DNA of 64,000 bases from Actinoplanes oblitus (GTDB taxonomy: Bacteria > Actinomycetota > Actinomycetes > Mycobacteriales > Micromonosporaceae): NCBI RefSeq assembly GCF_030252345.1, contig NZ_CP126980.1, positions 6,711,501 through 6,775,500 on the forward strand, given 5' to 3'. The notes below the pieces were generated by a model. That model searched no databases, was not told the DNA's origin, and saw nothing but the letters and a program-made list of their open reading frames with translations. The stretch's first letter is position 1, and every line of letters begins with the position of its first letter. Shown here piece after piece: positions 52,525 through 60,220 of this stretch. The position numbers and the translations under genes are program-made.

Positions 52525-53439
52525 ATGACCGGCGCGGATCAGCGCGCGCCGGTCCAGCCGCCCGCGTCCCCGCTCCTGCTCACCGCCCCCAGCGACCGGC
52601 ACGGTGTGGGAGTGTCCGTCACCAGCGATGCGACCACAGCTGTGCTCGACATGATGTTGCGTGGTCCCTGGTCGCGGCGTTTGCGCGACCAGATCGGTGC
52701 CGTCCTGCGCTCGTGCCTGGCCGGCCCCTCCGGCTGGATCATCGTCGACCTGCACCACGTCGAAGATCCCTCCGCGGCGAGCGTGCCGTTCTGGCTCGCG
52801 GCCTGGCGCCGGGCCCGCCTCGGCCTGCCGCCGACACAACTGGCGTTCACCCTGCCGACGACGACAACGCTGGGCTGGCGGCTGCGCAACCCGCAAGGAC
52901 CGCAGCCCCGGGTCTTCACCACCACGCACGAGGCCCACCGGGCCATCGGTGAGCGGATGTCGCGCGCCGACCGGCTGCAAACCCGCCTGCCGGCCCGGCC
53001 GGTCTCCGTCCGTGCCGCCCGTGACCTGGTCGCCCACGGCTGCCGCAAGTGGCATCTGCCGCATCTGCTGCCCGACGCCCCGCTGATCGTGTCCGAACTG
53101 GCCACCAACGCCGTGCAGCACGCCCGCACCGACTTCATCCTCACCGTCACGCGCGGTGATACCGGACTGCACGTGGCAGTCCGTGACGGCGCCCCTCAGT
53201 TCCCGCACCCGGCCGCACCAGCGCTCGCCAGCGTGCGAGCCTCGCTCGATGAGCGGGGACAGGGCCTGCGACTGGTGCACACGCTCGCTACGGCCTGGGG
53301 TGCCATGCCGGCGCACGGCGGCAAGGTCGTCTGGGCCACGGTGGAAGAGCCACCCCCGCAAAGCAGCAGGTGCGTCACTGCGGTGAACCCTCATGGAGAC
53401 CGGTCCGCCGCGGGCTCGGACGTCTCACCGCTCCGCTGA
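52525..53439 (+). CDS. STAS-like domain fused to HATPase_c (anti-sigma-factor-kinase type)
   Basis: 304 residues. Residues about 25-145 look like a STAS/SpoIIAA-type fold (GPSGWIIVDLHHVEDPSAAS, then FWLAAWRRARLGLP). Residues about 160-275 are an RsbW/SpoIIAB-type ATPase: N-box VSELATNAVQHARTDF, then LHVAVRDGAPQFP and ERGQGLRLVHTLATAWG, giving N, G1 and G2 boxes. In sigma-B-like switches these two parts are normally separate antagonist and kinase. Their fusion suggests a self-contained partner-switching module. No sigma factor is adjacent. The ATG at 52525 has no clear ribosome site. Confidence 0.78.
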   Translation: MTGADQRAPVQPPASPLLLTAPSDRHGVGVSVTSDATTAVLDMMLRGPWSRRLRDQIGAVLRSCLAGPSGWIIVDLHHVEDPSAASVPFWLAAWRRARLGLPPTQLAFTLPTTTTLGWRLRNPQGPQPRVFTTTHEAHRAIGERMSRADRLQTRLPARPVSVRAARDLVAHGCRKWHLPHLLPDAPLIVSELATNAVQHARTDFILTVTRGDTGLHVAVRDGAPQFPHPAAPALASVRASLDERGQGLRLVHTLATAWGAMPAHGGKVVWATVEEPPPQSSRCVTAVNPHGDRSAAGSDVSPLR

Positions 53440-53500
53440 TCGGCGCCCGGGACTGACCCGCATCAGCCGGTTTTCGATGCGGGGAATGAGGTTCGTCCAG

Positions 53501-53831
53501 TCAGAAGATGCCGACGTGGCGCGCCCGGGCGACGGCCTCCTGTCGTCGTGACGCGCCCAGCTTACGATATATAGACCTCATATGCGCCTTGACGGTGTTG
53601 CCGGAGATATACAGCTCGCCCGCGATCTCGTTGGCTTCACATCGTGGGCAGATAGCAAAGTATCTCCAGTTCACGCGCACTGAGCCCGGCAGGCTTCGAG
53701 TCGTGCTGAACGGGGCGTTCGAGTCCCGGCCGTGGCGTCGGGGCCGCTTTGATCAAGTCGAGTTCGATCAACGCCACCGCGGCCAGCGGGCGGGGAGCGG
53801 CCGGGTACCGGATGGTGTCACGCGTCGACAT
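53501..53831 (-). pseudogene. frameshifted C-terminal fragment of a LuxR-family regulator
   Basis: Reading the minus strand from 53831, the frame carries a short linker and LSARELEILCYLPTM and then hits TGA at about 53639. Shifting frame restores the remainder of a LuxR HTH: ANEIAGELYISGNTVKAHMR, SIYRKLGASRRQEA and VARARHVGIF, ending at a TGA at 53501-53503. A normal member reads LPTM-L-T-A-NEIA, so two bases seem to be lost after ATG. Only the DNA-binding end remains; the large upstream part of a MalT-like regulator is missing. A sequencing error could explain the frameshift but not the truncation. Confidence 0.75.
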
Positions 53832-54120
53832 GAGCTAGCCCGCCGCGTAATAGGTAGTACGCCGCGGATCCACCGACAGCGGGACGTTCCCGACTCCATC
53901 CTGGATGATTGGCGGCCGGTGAGCTGTGAACTGGACGGTCACTGTGACTCCTCGGTTCGCGCAGACGCGGGGGTCGAAGACAGCGGGGTCCAAGTGACGT
54001 CTTCACGATACGTGGGCGGCCGTGCGCGCCCCCTGCCAATTTCCCGGCTTGCGGAACCTGGAGCCCGGCGGAATGCCGCTGATCAGAGTGTCATGGGTGG
54101 GAGGCCCCAGGACCGGGCGA
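53832..54120. other. intergenic region
   Basis: About 290 bp between the LuxR remnant and the monooxygenase gene, with no supported gene. Codon structure is lost here compared with neighbouring genes, so it may be decayed sequence belonging to the LuxR remnant. Confidence 0.4.
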
Positions 54121-55554
54121 TCAGTCGCGGGTGGGAAGGAAATCGGCTGGGCGCAGGCGGGCGGTGCGCCGCCGGTACTCGGACGCCATGCCCGGCCAGT
54201 TGGTGACCACCCGGCCGCTCGCCGTGCGGTACCAGCTCTGGCAGGACGTCCAGACACTCTCCGCGAGGCGGCTCTGCAGCTCGGCGTCGTAGGCGGCGGC
54301 GATCTCCGGGCGTACCTCGAGCGGGTTTCGATGGTGAGAGAGGTGCCGGACGGCCTGGGCGATCCAGCGGGCCTGTGCCTCGTGGAAGAAGACCACCGAG
54401 GTGTTGCCGGTGTTGGTGTTGGGGCCGTAGACCAAGAACATGTTGGGGAAGCCGGGAACCGCCATGCCGAGATAGGCGTGCGCGCCGTCCCGCCACACCT
54501 CGTCCAGGCGGGTACCGGCGCGGCCGGTCACCCGGATCGGGACCAGGAACTCGGTGGCCGCGAAACCGGTGCCGTACACCAGTACGTCGGCCGGATGCTC
54601 CACCCCGTCGGCGGTCCGCACCCCGCCCGGCGTCAGCGCGACGACCTTCTCGGTGATCAGCTCGACGTCCGGGCGGGCCAGCGTGGGCAGCCAGTCGCTG
54701 GTGAACAGCACCCGCTTGCAGCCCATCGGCTCGTCCGGGGTGACCTTGCGGCGCAGCTCCGGGTCGCGCACCTGCCAGCGGCGCTGCGCCGCGGAGAGGC
54801 CGTGCAGCAGCGCGCCGGCGATCCGGTGGCCGGTCAGGGCGCGGCCGGTCACCACTGTCATCAGCCAGGTACCGGCGCGCGCCGGCCCCATCAGCGCGGG
54901 CAGACGCCGGTACAGACTCCGCCGGACGGGGCCGTAGCGCCGGTTCGGCTTCGGCAGCGTCCACGGCGCGGTCCGCTGGAAGACCACGACCCGCGAAGCC
55001 ACCCCCGCGAGGGCCGGCACCAGCTGGATCGCACTCGCCCCGGTCCCGATCACCGCCACCCGCCGGCCCGCCAGCGGCACCGCCGGATTCCAGCGCGCGG
55101 TGTGCATGGCCGGCCCCGCGAACTCGCCGCCGAGCTGCGGTGTCACCGGCCGGGACAGCTGGCCGACCGCCGGGATCAGCACGTCCGCCTCGAGGACCTC
55201 GCCGCTGGCCGTGCGCACCCGCCACACCCCGTCAGTCCACTCGGCGGCCGTCACCTCGGTGCCGAGCCGCACCTTCCCGGCAAGACCGAAATCGGCCACG
55301 CACCGTTCGAGGTAGGCCAGGATCTCCGGCTGCGGCGGGAAGCGCCGGGTCCAGGCGGGATTCTGGGCGTACGAGTACGAGTACAACGGCGCCGGGATGT
55401 CACACGCGCACCCGGGATAGTTGTTGTCCCGCCACACCCCGCCGACCCGGTCCGCCTTCTCCACCATGGTGATGTCGGTGAACCCGGCCTTGAGCAGCTC
55501 GTTCGCGACCGCCACGCCGCCGAACCCGGCTCCGATGATCAGGATGCGGGTCAT
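54121..55554 (-). CDS. Baeyer-Villiger-type flavin monooxygenase
   Basis: 477 residues. FAD loop ILIIGAGFGGVAVANEL, VWRDNNYPGCACDIPAPLYS, the BVMO fingerprint F-x-G-x3-H-x3-W in FAGPAMHTARW, NADPH loop VIGTGASAIQ, and YGTGF near the C-terminus. It inserts oxygen next to a ketone to give an ester or lactone. Its ATG overlaps the stop of the GMC oxidase gene (ATGA), so the two are co-translated. An alpha/beta hydrolase faces away just beyond the GMC gene, completing a plausible alcohol-ketone-ester-acid route. Confidence 0.9.
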   Translation of the reverse strand: MTRILIIGAGFGGVAVANELLKAGFTDITMVEKADRVGGVWRDNNYPGCACDIPAPLYSYSYAQNPAWTRRFPPQPEILAYLERCVADFGLAGKVRLGTEVTAAEWTDGVWRVRTASGEVLEADVLIPAVGQLSRPVTPQLGGEFAGPAMHTARWNPAVPLAGRRVAVIGTGASAIQLVPALAGVASRVVVFQRTAPWTLPKPNRRYGPVRRSLYRRLPALMGPARAGTWLMTVVTGRALTGHRIAGALLHGLSAAQRRWQVRDPELRRKVTPDEPMGCKRVLFTSDWLPTLARPDVELITEKVVALTPGGVRTADGVEHPADVLVYGTGFAATEFLVPIRVTGRAGTRLDEVWRDGAHAYLGMAVPGFPNMFLVYGPNTNTGNTSVVFFHEAQARWIAQAVRHLSHHRNPLEVRPEIAAAYDAELQSRLAESVWTSCQSWYRTASGRVVTNWPGMASEYRRRTARLRPADFLPTRD

Positions 55555-57206
55555 CGGCGGCCGAGTCGCAGAGCGGCCGGCGCGGTCGCCGGGACCACCG
55601 GGCGGCGCGGCGGGACCGGTGCCGTCTCGGCGTATCCGGTGGCGGGCCGGGGATCCCGCTCGCCCGCGTTGGGCCAGAGCGCGACCGCCCGCTCGGCCAG
55701 CGCCGTGATGGTCAGCGACGGATTGACCCCGAGATTCGCCGCCACCGTCGACCCGTCGATCACGTGCAACCCCGGATGGCCGAAGAGCCGGTGATACGGA
55801 TCCACCACGCCGCTCGACGGATCCGCCCCGATCGCGCAGCCGCCGATGAAATGCCCGGTCACCGGCTTGCCGACCAGCTCGGTGTAGGACCCGAGCGGCA
55901 CGCCGTCCACCTTCTCCGCGGTCCGCCGGGCCACCTCGTGCGCCGCCGGCACCCAGTCCGGGTTCGGCCGGCCCACCCCGGGCCGGCTGGTCAGCCGTCC
56001 CCGTCTGCGGAACACCGTGATCGAGTTGTCCAGCGGCTGCATGGCCAGCAGCACCACGGTCTGCCGGGACCAGTCCCGCGGCGACAGGTACAACCGCAGG
56101 TCACGTCCCGCCCTCGCGAGCGCCTTGAGCGCCGCCCACCAGCGCGGCTGTCGTCCCGCGTCGTCGACCATCACGGTGGCGAGCAGGGCGAGCAGGTTGC
56201 TGCCGGGGCCGTACCGCACCGGCTCGACGTGCGTGACCGGGTCCGGGTGGATCGACGAGGTGATCGCGACGCCGTGGCTGTAGTCGCGGTCCCGGCGCCG
56301 GGTGCGAGCGCCCAGGATGGACTCCGAGTTGGTGCGGCTCAGCTCGCCCAGCCGCGCCGAGACGGCCGGCAGGCTGCCCCGGTCGCGCAGCCGGTGCAGC
56401 AGCCGCTGGGTGCCGAGCGCGCCGGCCGCGAAGACCACCTGTTCGGCCGTGAAGGTGCGCCGCGCCAGCCCGCCGGTCCGCCGGGTCACGACCGCGTACC
56501 CGCCACCGGGCAGCGGCCGCACGTCGCGCACCGTGGTCCGCTCGTGCACCCGCGCCCCGGCCCGCTCGGCCAGGTAGAGATAGTTCTTGACCAGCGTGTT
56601 CTTCGCGTTCGCCCGGCAGCCGGTCAGGCACGAGCCGCACAGCGTGCAGCCCCTGCGCTCCGGCCCGGCCCCGCCGAAGAACGGGTCCGCCGCCACGGCG
56701 CCGGGTGCCCCGCCGAAGAAGACCCCCACTGGCGTACGCCGATAGCTGTCCCCCACCCCGAGATCGTCAGCCACCGCGCGCAGGACCCGGTCGGCATCCG
56801 TCTCGACCGGGTTGATCGTCACCCCGAGCATCCGCTTGGCCTGGTCGTAATAGGGGGCCAGGGCGGCCTTCCAGTCGGTGATCGCGGACCACTGCGGATC
56901 GGCGTAGAACGCGTCAGGTGGCTCGTACAGCGTGTTCGCGTACCCGAGCGAGCCACCGCCGACCCCGGCACCCGACATGATCAGCACATTCCTGAGCATG
57001 GTGAGCCGGAGGATGCCGTAGCAGCCGAGGGCCGGGGCGTAGACGTAGTCGCGCAGCCGCCAGGACGTCGTGGCGAACTGGTCGTCGGCGAAACGGCGGC
57101 CGGCCTCGAGGACGCCGACGCGGTAGCCCTTCTCGGTCAGGCGCAGCGCTGTCACGCTGCCCCCGAACCCGGAGCCGATCACGAGGACGTCGTAGTCGTA
57201 CGACAT
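55551..57206 (-). CDS. GMC oxidoreductase (cholesterol-oxidase-like branch)
   Basis: 551 residues. FAD loop VLVIGSGFGGSVTALRL, MSGAGVGGGSLGYANTLYEP, a cysteine cluster CTLCGSCLTGCRANAKNT, and the C-terminal FAD/active-site part GHFIGGCAIGADPSSGVVDP and VIDGSTVAANLGVNPSLTI. It oxidises an alcohol, possibly a sterol or cyclic alcohol, to the carbonyl. The CxxCxxC-type cluster resembles a binding site seen in a subgroup of actinobacterial GMC enzymes. The ATG has GATGCT 6 nt upstream (leaderless). It is the first gene of the GMC-monooxygenase operon. Confidence 0.9.
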   Translation of the reverse strand: MSYDYDVLVIGSGFGGSVTALRLTEKGYRVGVLEAGRRFADDQFATTSWRLRDYVYAPALGCYGILRLTMLRNVLIMSGAGVGGGSLGYANTLYEPPDAFYADPQWSAITDWKAALAPYYDQAKRMLGVTINPVETDADRVLRAVADDLGVGDSYRRTPVGVFFGGAPGAVAADPFFGGAGPERRGCTLCGSCLTGCRANAKNTLVKNYLYLAERAGARVHERTTVRDVRPLPGGGYAVVTRRTGGLARRTFTAEQVVFAAGALGTQRLLHRLRDRGSLPAVSARLGELSRTNSESILGARTRRRDRDYSHGVAITSSIHPDPVTHVEPVRYGPGSNLLALLATVMVDDAGRQPRWWAALKALARAGRDLRLYLSPRDWSRQTVVLLAMQPLDNSITVFRRRGRLTSRPGVGRPNPDWVPAAHEVARRTAEKVDGVPLGSYTELVGKPVTGHFIGGCAIGADPSSGVVDPYHRLFGHPGLHVIDGSTVAANLGVNPSLTITALAERAVALWPNAGERDPRPATGYAETAPVPPRRPVVPATAPAALRLGRR

Positions 57207-57351
57207 CGCCGTAGCATCACGCCCTTATTGGCAACATGTCAACAACGTGTTCCCAGTCTTGCCCGCACCGCCAATCCACCCGTCCGGCGGTCCCCTTGCG
57301 GCCCGGCGGACGGCATGGTGCTCGGATGACCTCTCGCCACCGGCTCGCCGG

Positions 57352-58164
57352 ATGACAGCACTCACCCACCACCGGCGCGGATCCGGGCCGCCGCTCCTGC
57401 TCATCCACGGCATCGGCAGTCACTGGCAGGTGTGGCATCCGCTGCTGCCGCTGCTCGAACCACACCGCGACGTCATCGCCGTCGACCTGCCCGGCTTCGG
57501 CACCTCCCCGATCTGGCCCGCACCGCCGCCCGGCGTCCGCCCCGGCTCGGTGCCCCACCTGGCCGACCTGGTCGCGTCCTTCCTGGACTCCCTCGGCCTG
57601 GGCACGGTCGAGATCGCCGGCAGCTCGATGGGCGGCGGCGTGGCCCTGGAACTCGGCCACCGCGGCCGGGCCCGCGTGGTGACGGCGTTCTCCCCGGCCG
57701 GCTTCTGGCCACCGGGCGGCGCCCGCTGGGGCCGCTTCGTGGTGGGCGCGGCCCGGGCCGGCAGCGCCGCCCTGGATCCGCTGCTACCCCGCCTGATGTC
57801 GTCCCGGGCGGGCCGGGCAGCGTTGTGCGCGCCGTTCTACGCCCATCCCGCCGGGCTGGACACCGAGGAGTGCGTCGCCGCGGCCCGGGCGCTGGCCGGC
57901 GCTCCGGGCTTCGGCGCGGCGCGTGCCGCGTTCCGCCACCTGACGCCCTGGTCCGGCCGGGATCCCGGCGCCCTGACCCGGATCCCGGTGACCATCGCGT
58001 GGGGCACCCGGGACGCCGTCCTGCCCTACCGCAACCAGGCCGTCCGGGCCCGGGCCGCCCTGCCGGCCGCCCGCCACGTCCGGCTGCCCGGCTGCGGCCA
58101 CCTGCCCTTCCCGGACGCCCCGGAGCGCTGCGCCGACCTGATCCTGCGTCCCGCGCCCCGCTGA
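57352..58164 (+). CDS. alpha/beta hydrolase
   Basis: 270 residues. Oxyanion region LLLIHGIGSHWQVW, nucleophile elbow GSSMGGG (catalytic Ser), Asp in WGTRDAVLP, and His in GCGHLPFPDAP. Substrate unknown; its place beside the GMC oxidase and monooxygenase suggests an ester or lactone. The ATG at 57352 starts the protein just ahead of the first strand. The frame is open from 57247, but that part is basic and low-complexity. Confidence 0.88.
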   Translation: MTALTHHRRGSGPPLLLIHGIGSHWQVWHPLLPLLEPHRDVIAVDLPGFGTSPIWPAPPPGVRPGSVPHLADLVASFLDSLGLGTVEIAGSSMGGGVALELGHRGRARVVTAFSPAGFWPPGGARWGRFVVGAARAGSAALDPLLPRLMSSRAGRAALCAPFYAHPAGLDTEECVAAARALAGAPGFGAARAAFRHLTPWSGRDPGALTRIPVTIAWGTRDAVLPYRNQAVRARAALPAARHVRLPGCGHLPFPDAPERCADLILRPAPR

Positions 58165-58183
58165 CCCCGGAGCCCGATCACCA

Positions 58184-58708
58184 TCACTGCCGCAAGCGCA
58201 CCGTGAACCCGCTGTCGGCCGGCCGGCCCGACCTGTCGAAGCAGTCCACCCGCACCAGTTCGTCCCGGCCGTCCGGGTGCCGGTCCACCACCGCGCAGCT
58301 CCGGTCGTCGGCGGAGTCCGGCGTCACCTCGGCGTCCCCGCCGTCCACCCCCAGGCCACCGAAGGTGACCAGATACCGCCCGACTCCGGTACGCGACACC
58401 GTGTTCCTCCCACCCGCGGCGTTGCATTGGTTCTCCGGCTGCCCGGCCACCAGGTGGCCGGAGCGCGCGCAGGCCACCTCCCGCGGCGCCGGATCGGGTT
58501 TGCGCGCCCAGGTCACCGCCATGATCAGGATCGGCAGCACCCCGCCGACCACGGCCACCAAGGCGACCAGGGCGCTGATCCGCGGCTCCGAGGCCGGCAC
58601 CCGTGAGCCCGGCGCGATCCAGTCACCGATCGTGGTCATCGTGCGTGACCCGAACCGGTCCAGGCGCTGCCGCCAGTCCACGGCGGTCCGGACCGGTGTC
58701 AACGGCAC
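58184..58708 (-). CDS. single-pass membrane protein of unknown function
   Basis: 174 residues: a cytoplasmic start of about 45 residues (basic, WRQRLDRFGSR), one transmembrane helix (ISALVALVAVVGGVLPILIMAV, about 44-65), and an extracytoplasmic domain with four cysteines (VACARS, NQCNAAG, RSCAVV, VDCFDR). No family recognised. Its start overlaps the stop of the upstream lipoprotein gene by 10 bp, so both are probably made together and may act as a surface pair. Confidence 0.68.
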   Translation of the reverse strand: MPLTPVRTAVDWRQRLDRFGSRTMTTIGDWIAPGSRVPASEPRISALVALVAVVGGVLPILIMAVTWARKPDPAPREVACARSGHLVAGQPENQCNAAGGRNTVSRTGVGRYLVTFGGLGVDGGDAEVTPDSADDRSCAVVDRHPDGRDELVRVDCFDRSGRPADSGFTVRLRQ

Positions 58709-59307
58709 CCCACGTCACCGCAGGCCGCCGCGGGCACAGCCCCGCTCTCCTGCCGGGCCGCCGCCGCGGCCGGTGTGGTCGGCGCGGCCGCCGGATCGGG
58801 CTCGGCCGGGGTCGCCGGTGCGGTGACCGGCGCCGGGTTCTGCGACTTCTTCGGTTTCCTGGTCCGCCTGGTCGCCGGCTTCCTCGCCTTCGCCGAGGGC
58901 TTCGGGGTGGCCGACGGGACATCGCTGTCCGGTGTGGCGACTCCGGCCGCCGGTCCCGGCAAAGTCCGCCGATCCGGTAGAACCGACGGGCGCGACCGGC
59001 TTTCCCGTGGCGCCGGCCGCGCCCGCCCCCGTCCGTCGTTCCCGGCGCGATCCCCGTCCCCGGCGGGATCCCGCGTTCCGGCCGGCGCGGCATCCCCCGG
59101 CAGCACCGTCCGGGCCGGTTCCTCGGGTGCCAGCACGCCCCGGCTCGGCGCCGCCGGACTCGCCCCGGCCTGCCACGACGCCCCCGGCGGCAGGCTCTCG
59201 GAGACCGGCGCGAGCGCCCCGGACCGGTCCGCCGCGGACCCGTCGCAGCCGGCCAGCGGCACCGTTCCCAGCACCACGGCCAGCAGAAGCCGACGTCCTC
59301 GCCTCAC
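58699..59307 (-). CDS. putative lipoprotein, Pro/Ala-rich
   Basis: 202 residues. Signal peptide with lipobox PLAGC (Cys about 21). The rest is low complexity: acidic/Pro/Arg stretches, then a Lys/Arg/Pro segment (KPSAKARKPATRRTRKPKK) and a Pro/Ala tail with two cysteines near the end (AACGDVGCR). It looks like an extended wall-spanning or surface polymer rather than an enzyme. It is the upstream cistron of the pair with the single-pass membrane protein. Confidence 0.62.
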   Translation of the reverse strand: MRRGRRLLLAVVLGTVPLAGCDGSAADRSGALAPVSESLPPGASWQAGASPAAPSRGVLAPEEPARTVLPGDAAPAGTRDPAGDGDRAGNDGRGRARPAPRESRSRPSVLPDRRTLPGPAAGVATPDSDVPSATPKPSAKARKPATRRTRKPKKSQNPAPVTAPATPAEPDPAAAPTTPAAAAARQESGAVPAAACGDVGCR

Positions 59308-59435
59308 CGAACCTCCAGCACGCCCGTCTGATCCTCAAACGACCCACCACGGGAACGGTGATGCGGCCCGTCCGGGCCGCTGCCACACTTCTTTCTTCCG
59401 AGTACGCCGACCTCTCCGGATCGAGGAGCAGCACC

Positions 59436-60200
59436 ATGGCCCTGCAGGACGCCGCGAACCTCCTGGGACCGGCCCGCCACGTCGTGGTCTTCACCGGCGC
59501 CGGCATCTCCGCGGAGAGCGGGGTGCCCACCTTCCGCGACGCCCTGACCGGCCTGTGGTCCCGATTCGACGCCCAGGCGCTGGCCACCCCGCAGGCCTTC
59601 GACGACGACCCGGACCTGGTCTGGGGCTGGTACGAGTGGCGCCGCCGGCTGGTCCAGCGGGTCCGCCCCAACCAGGGGCACCTCGCCGTCGCCCGGCTGG
59701 CGACCCACGTCCCCCGCCTCACCGTGATCACGCAGAACGTGGACGACCTGCACGAACGCGCCGGCTCACCGGCGGTGACCCACCTGCACGGCAGCCTCTT
59801 CACCCCGCGCTGCGCGTCCTGCGCCCGTCCCGCGCCGGTGCCGGAGAGCACCGGGGAGCAGCCGGACGAGGGCCGCCGCGTCGCACCCCCGCACTGCCGG
59901 CACTGCGCCGGTTTGATCCGACCGGGCGTCGTCTGGTTCGGCGAGGCCCTCCCGGAGGACGCCCTGGAGTCCGCCGTCCAGGCCGCCACCGAGTGCGACG
60001 TCCTGCTGACCGTCGGAACGTCGGCCCTGGTCTACCCGGCCGCCGAGATCCCCCGGGTGGCCGGCCGCTTCGGTGCCGCGGTGATCCAGGTGAACCCCCA
60101 GCCCACCCCGCTCGACCCGATCGCCGAGGTGAACCTCGCCGGCCCCGCCGCCGAGATCCTGCCCGCCCTCGTCACCGCGACATGGCCCGGGTTCTCCTGA
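59436..60200 (+). CDS. Sir2-family NAD-dependent protein deacylase (class III sirtuin)
   Basis: 254 residues. NAD loop FTGAGISAESGVPTFR, TQNVDDLHERAG, catalytic His118 in HLHGS, zinc cysteines Cys126, Cys129, Cys154 and Cys157, and TVGTSALVYPAAE. Tyr66 and Arg69 (Y-x2-R in WYEWRRR) are the residues that bind succinyl or malonyl groups in SIRT5 and CobB, so desuccinylation as well as deacetylation is expected. GAGGAG 7 nt before the ATG. It is convergent with an acyl-CoA ligase gene, a common target class of sirtuins. Confidence 0.93.
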   Translation: MALQDAANLLGPARHVVVFTGAGISAESGVPTFRDALTGLWSRFDAQALATPQAFDDDPDLVWGWYEWRRRLVQRVRPNQGHLAVARLATHVPRLTVITQNVDDLHERAGSPAVTHLHGSLFTPRCASCARPAPVPESTGEQPDEGRRVAPPHCRHCAGLIRPGVVWFGEALPEDALESAVQAATECDVLLTVGTSALVYPAAEIPRVAGRFGAAVIQVNPQPTPLDPIAEVNLAGPAAEILPALVTATWPGFS

Positions 60201-60220
60201 GCCGGGTCACCAGACGGAGA

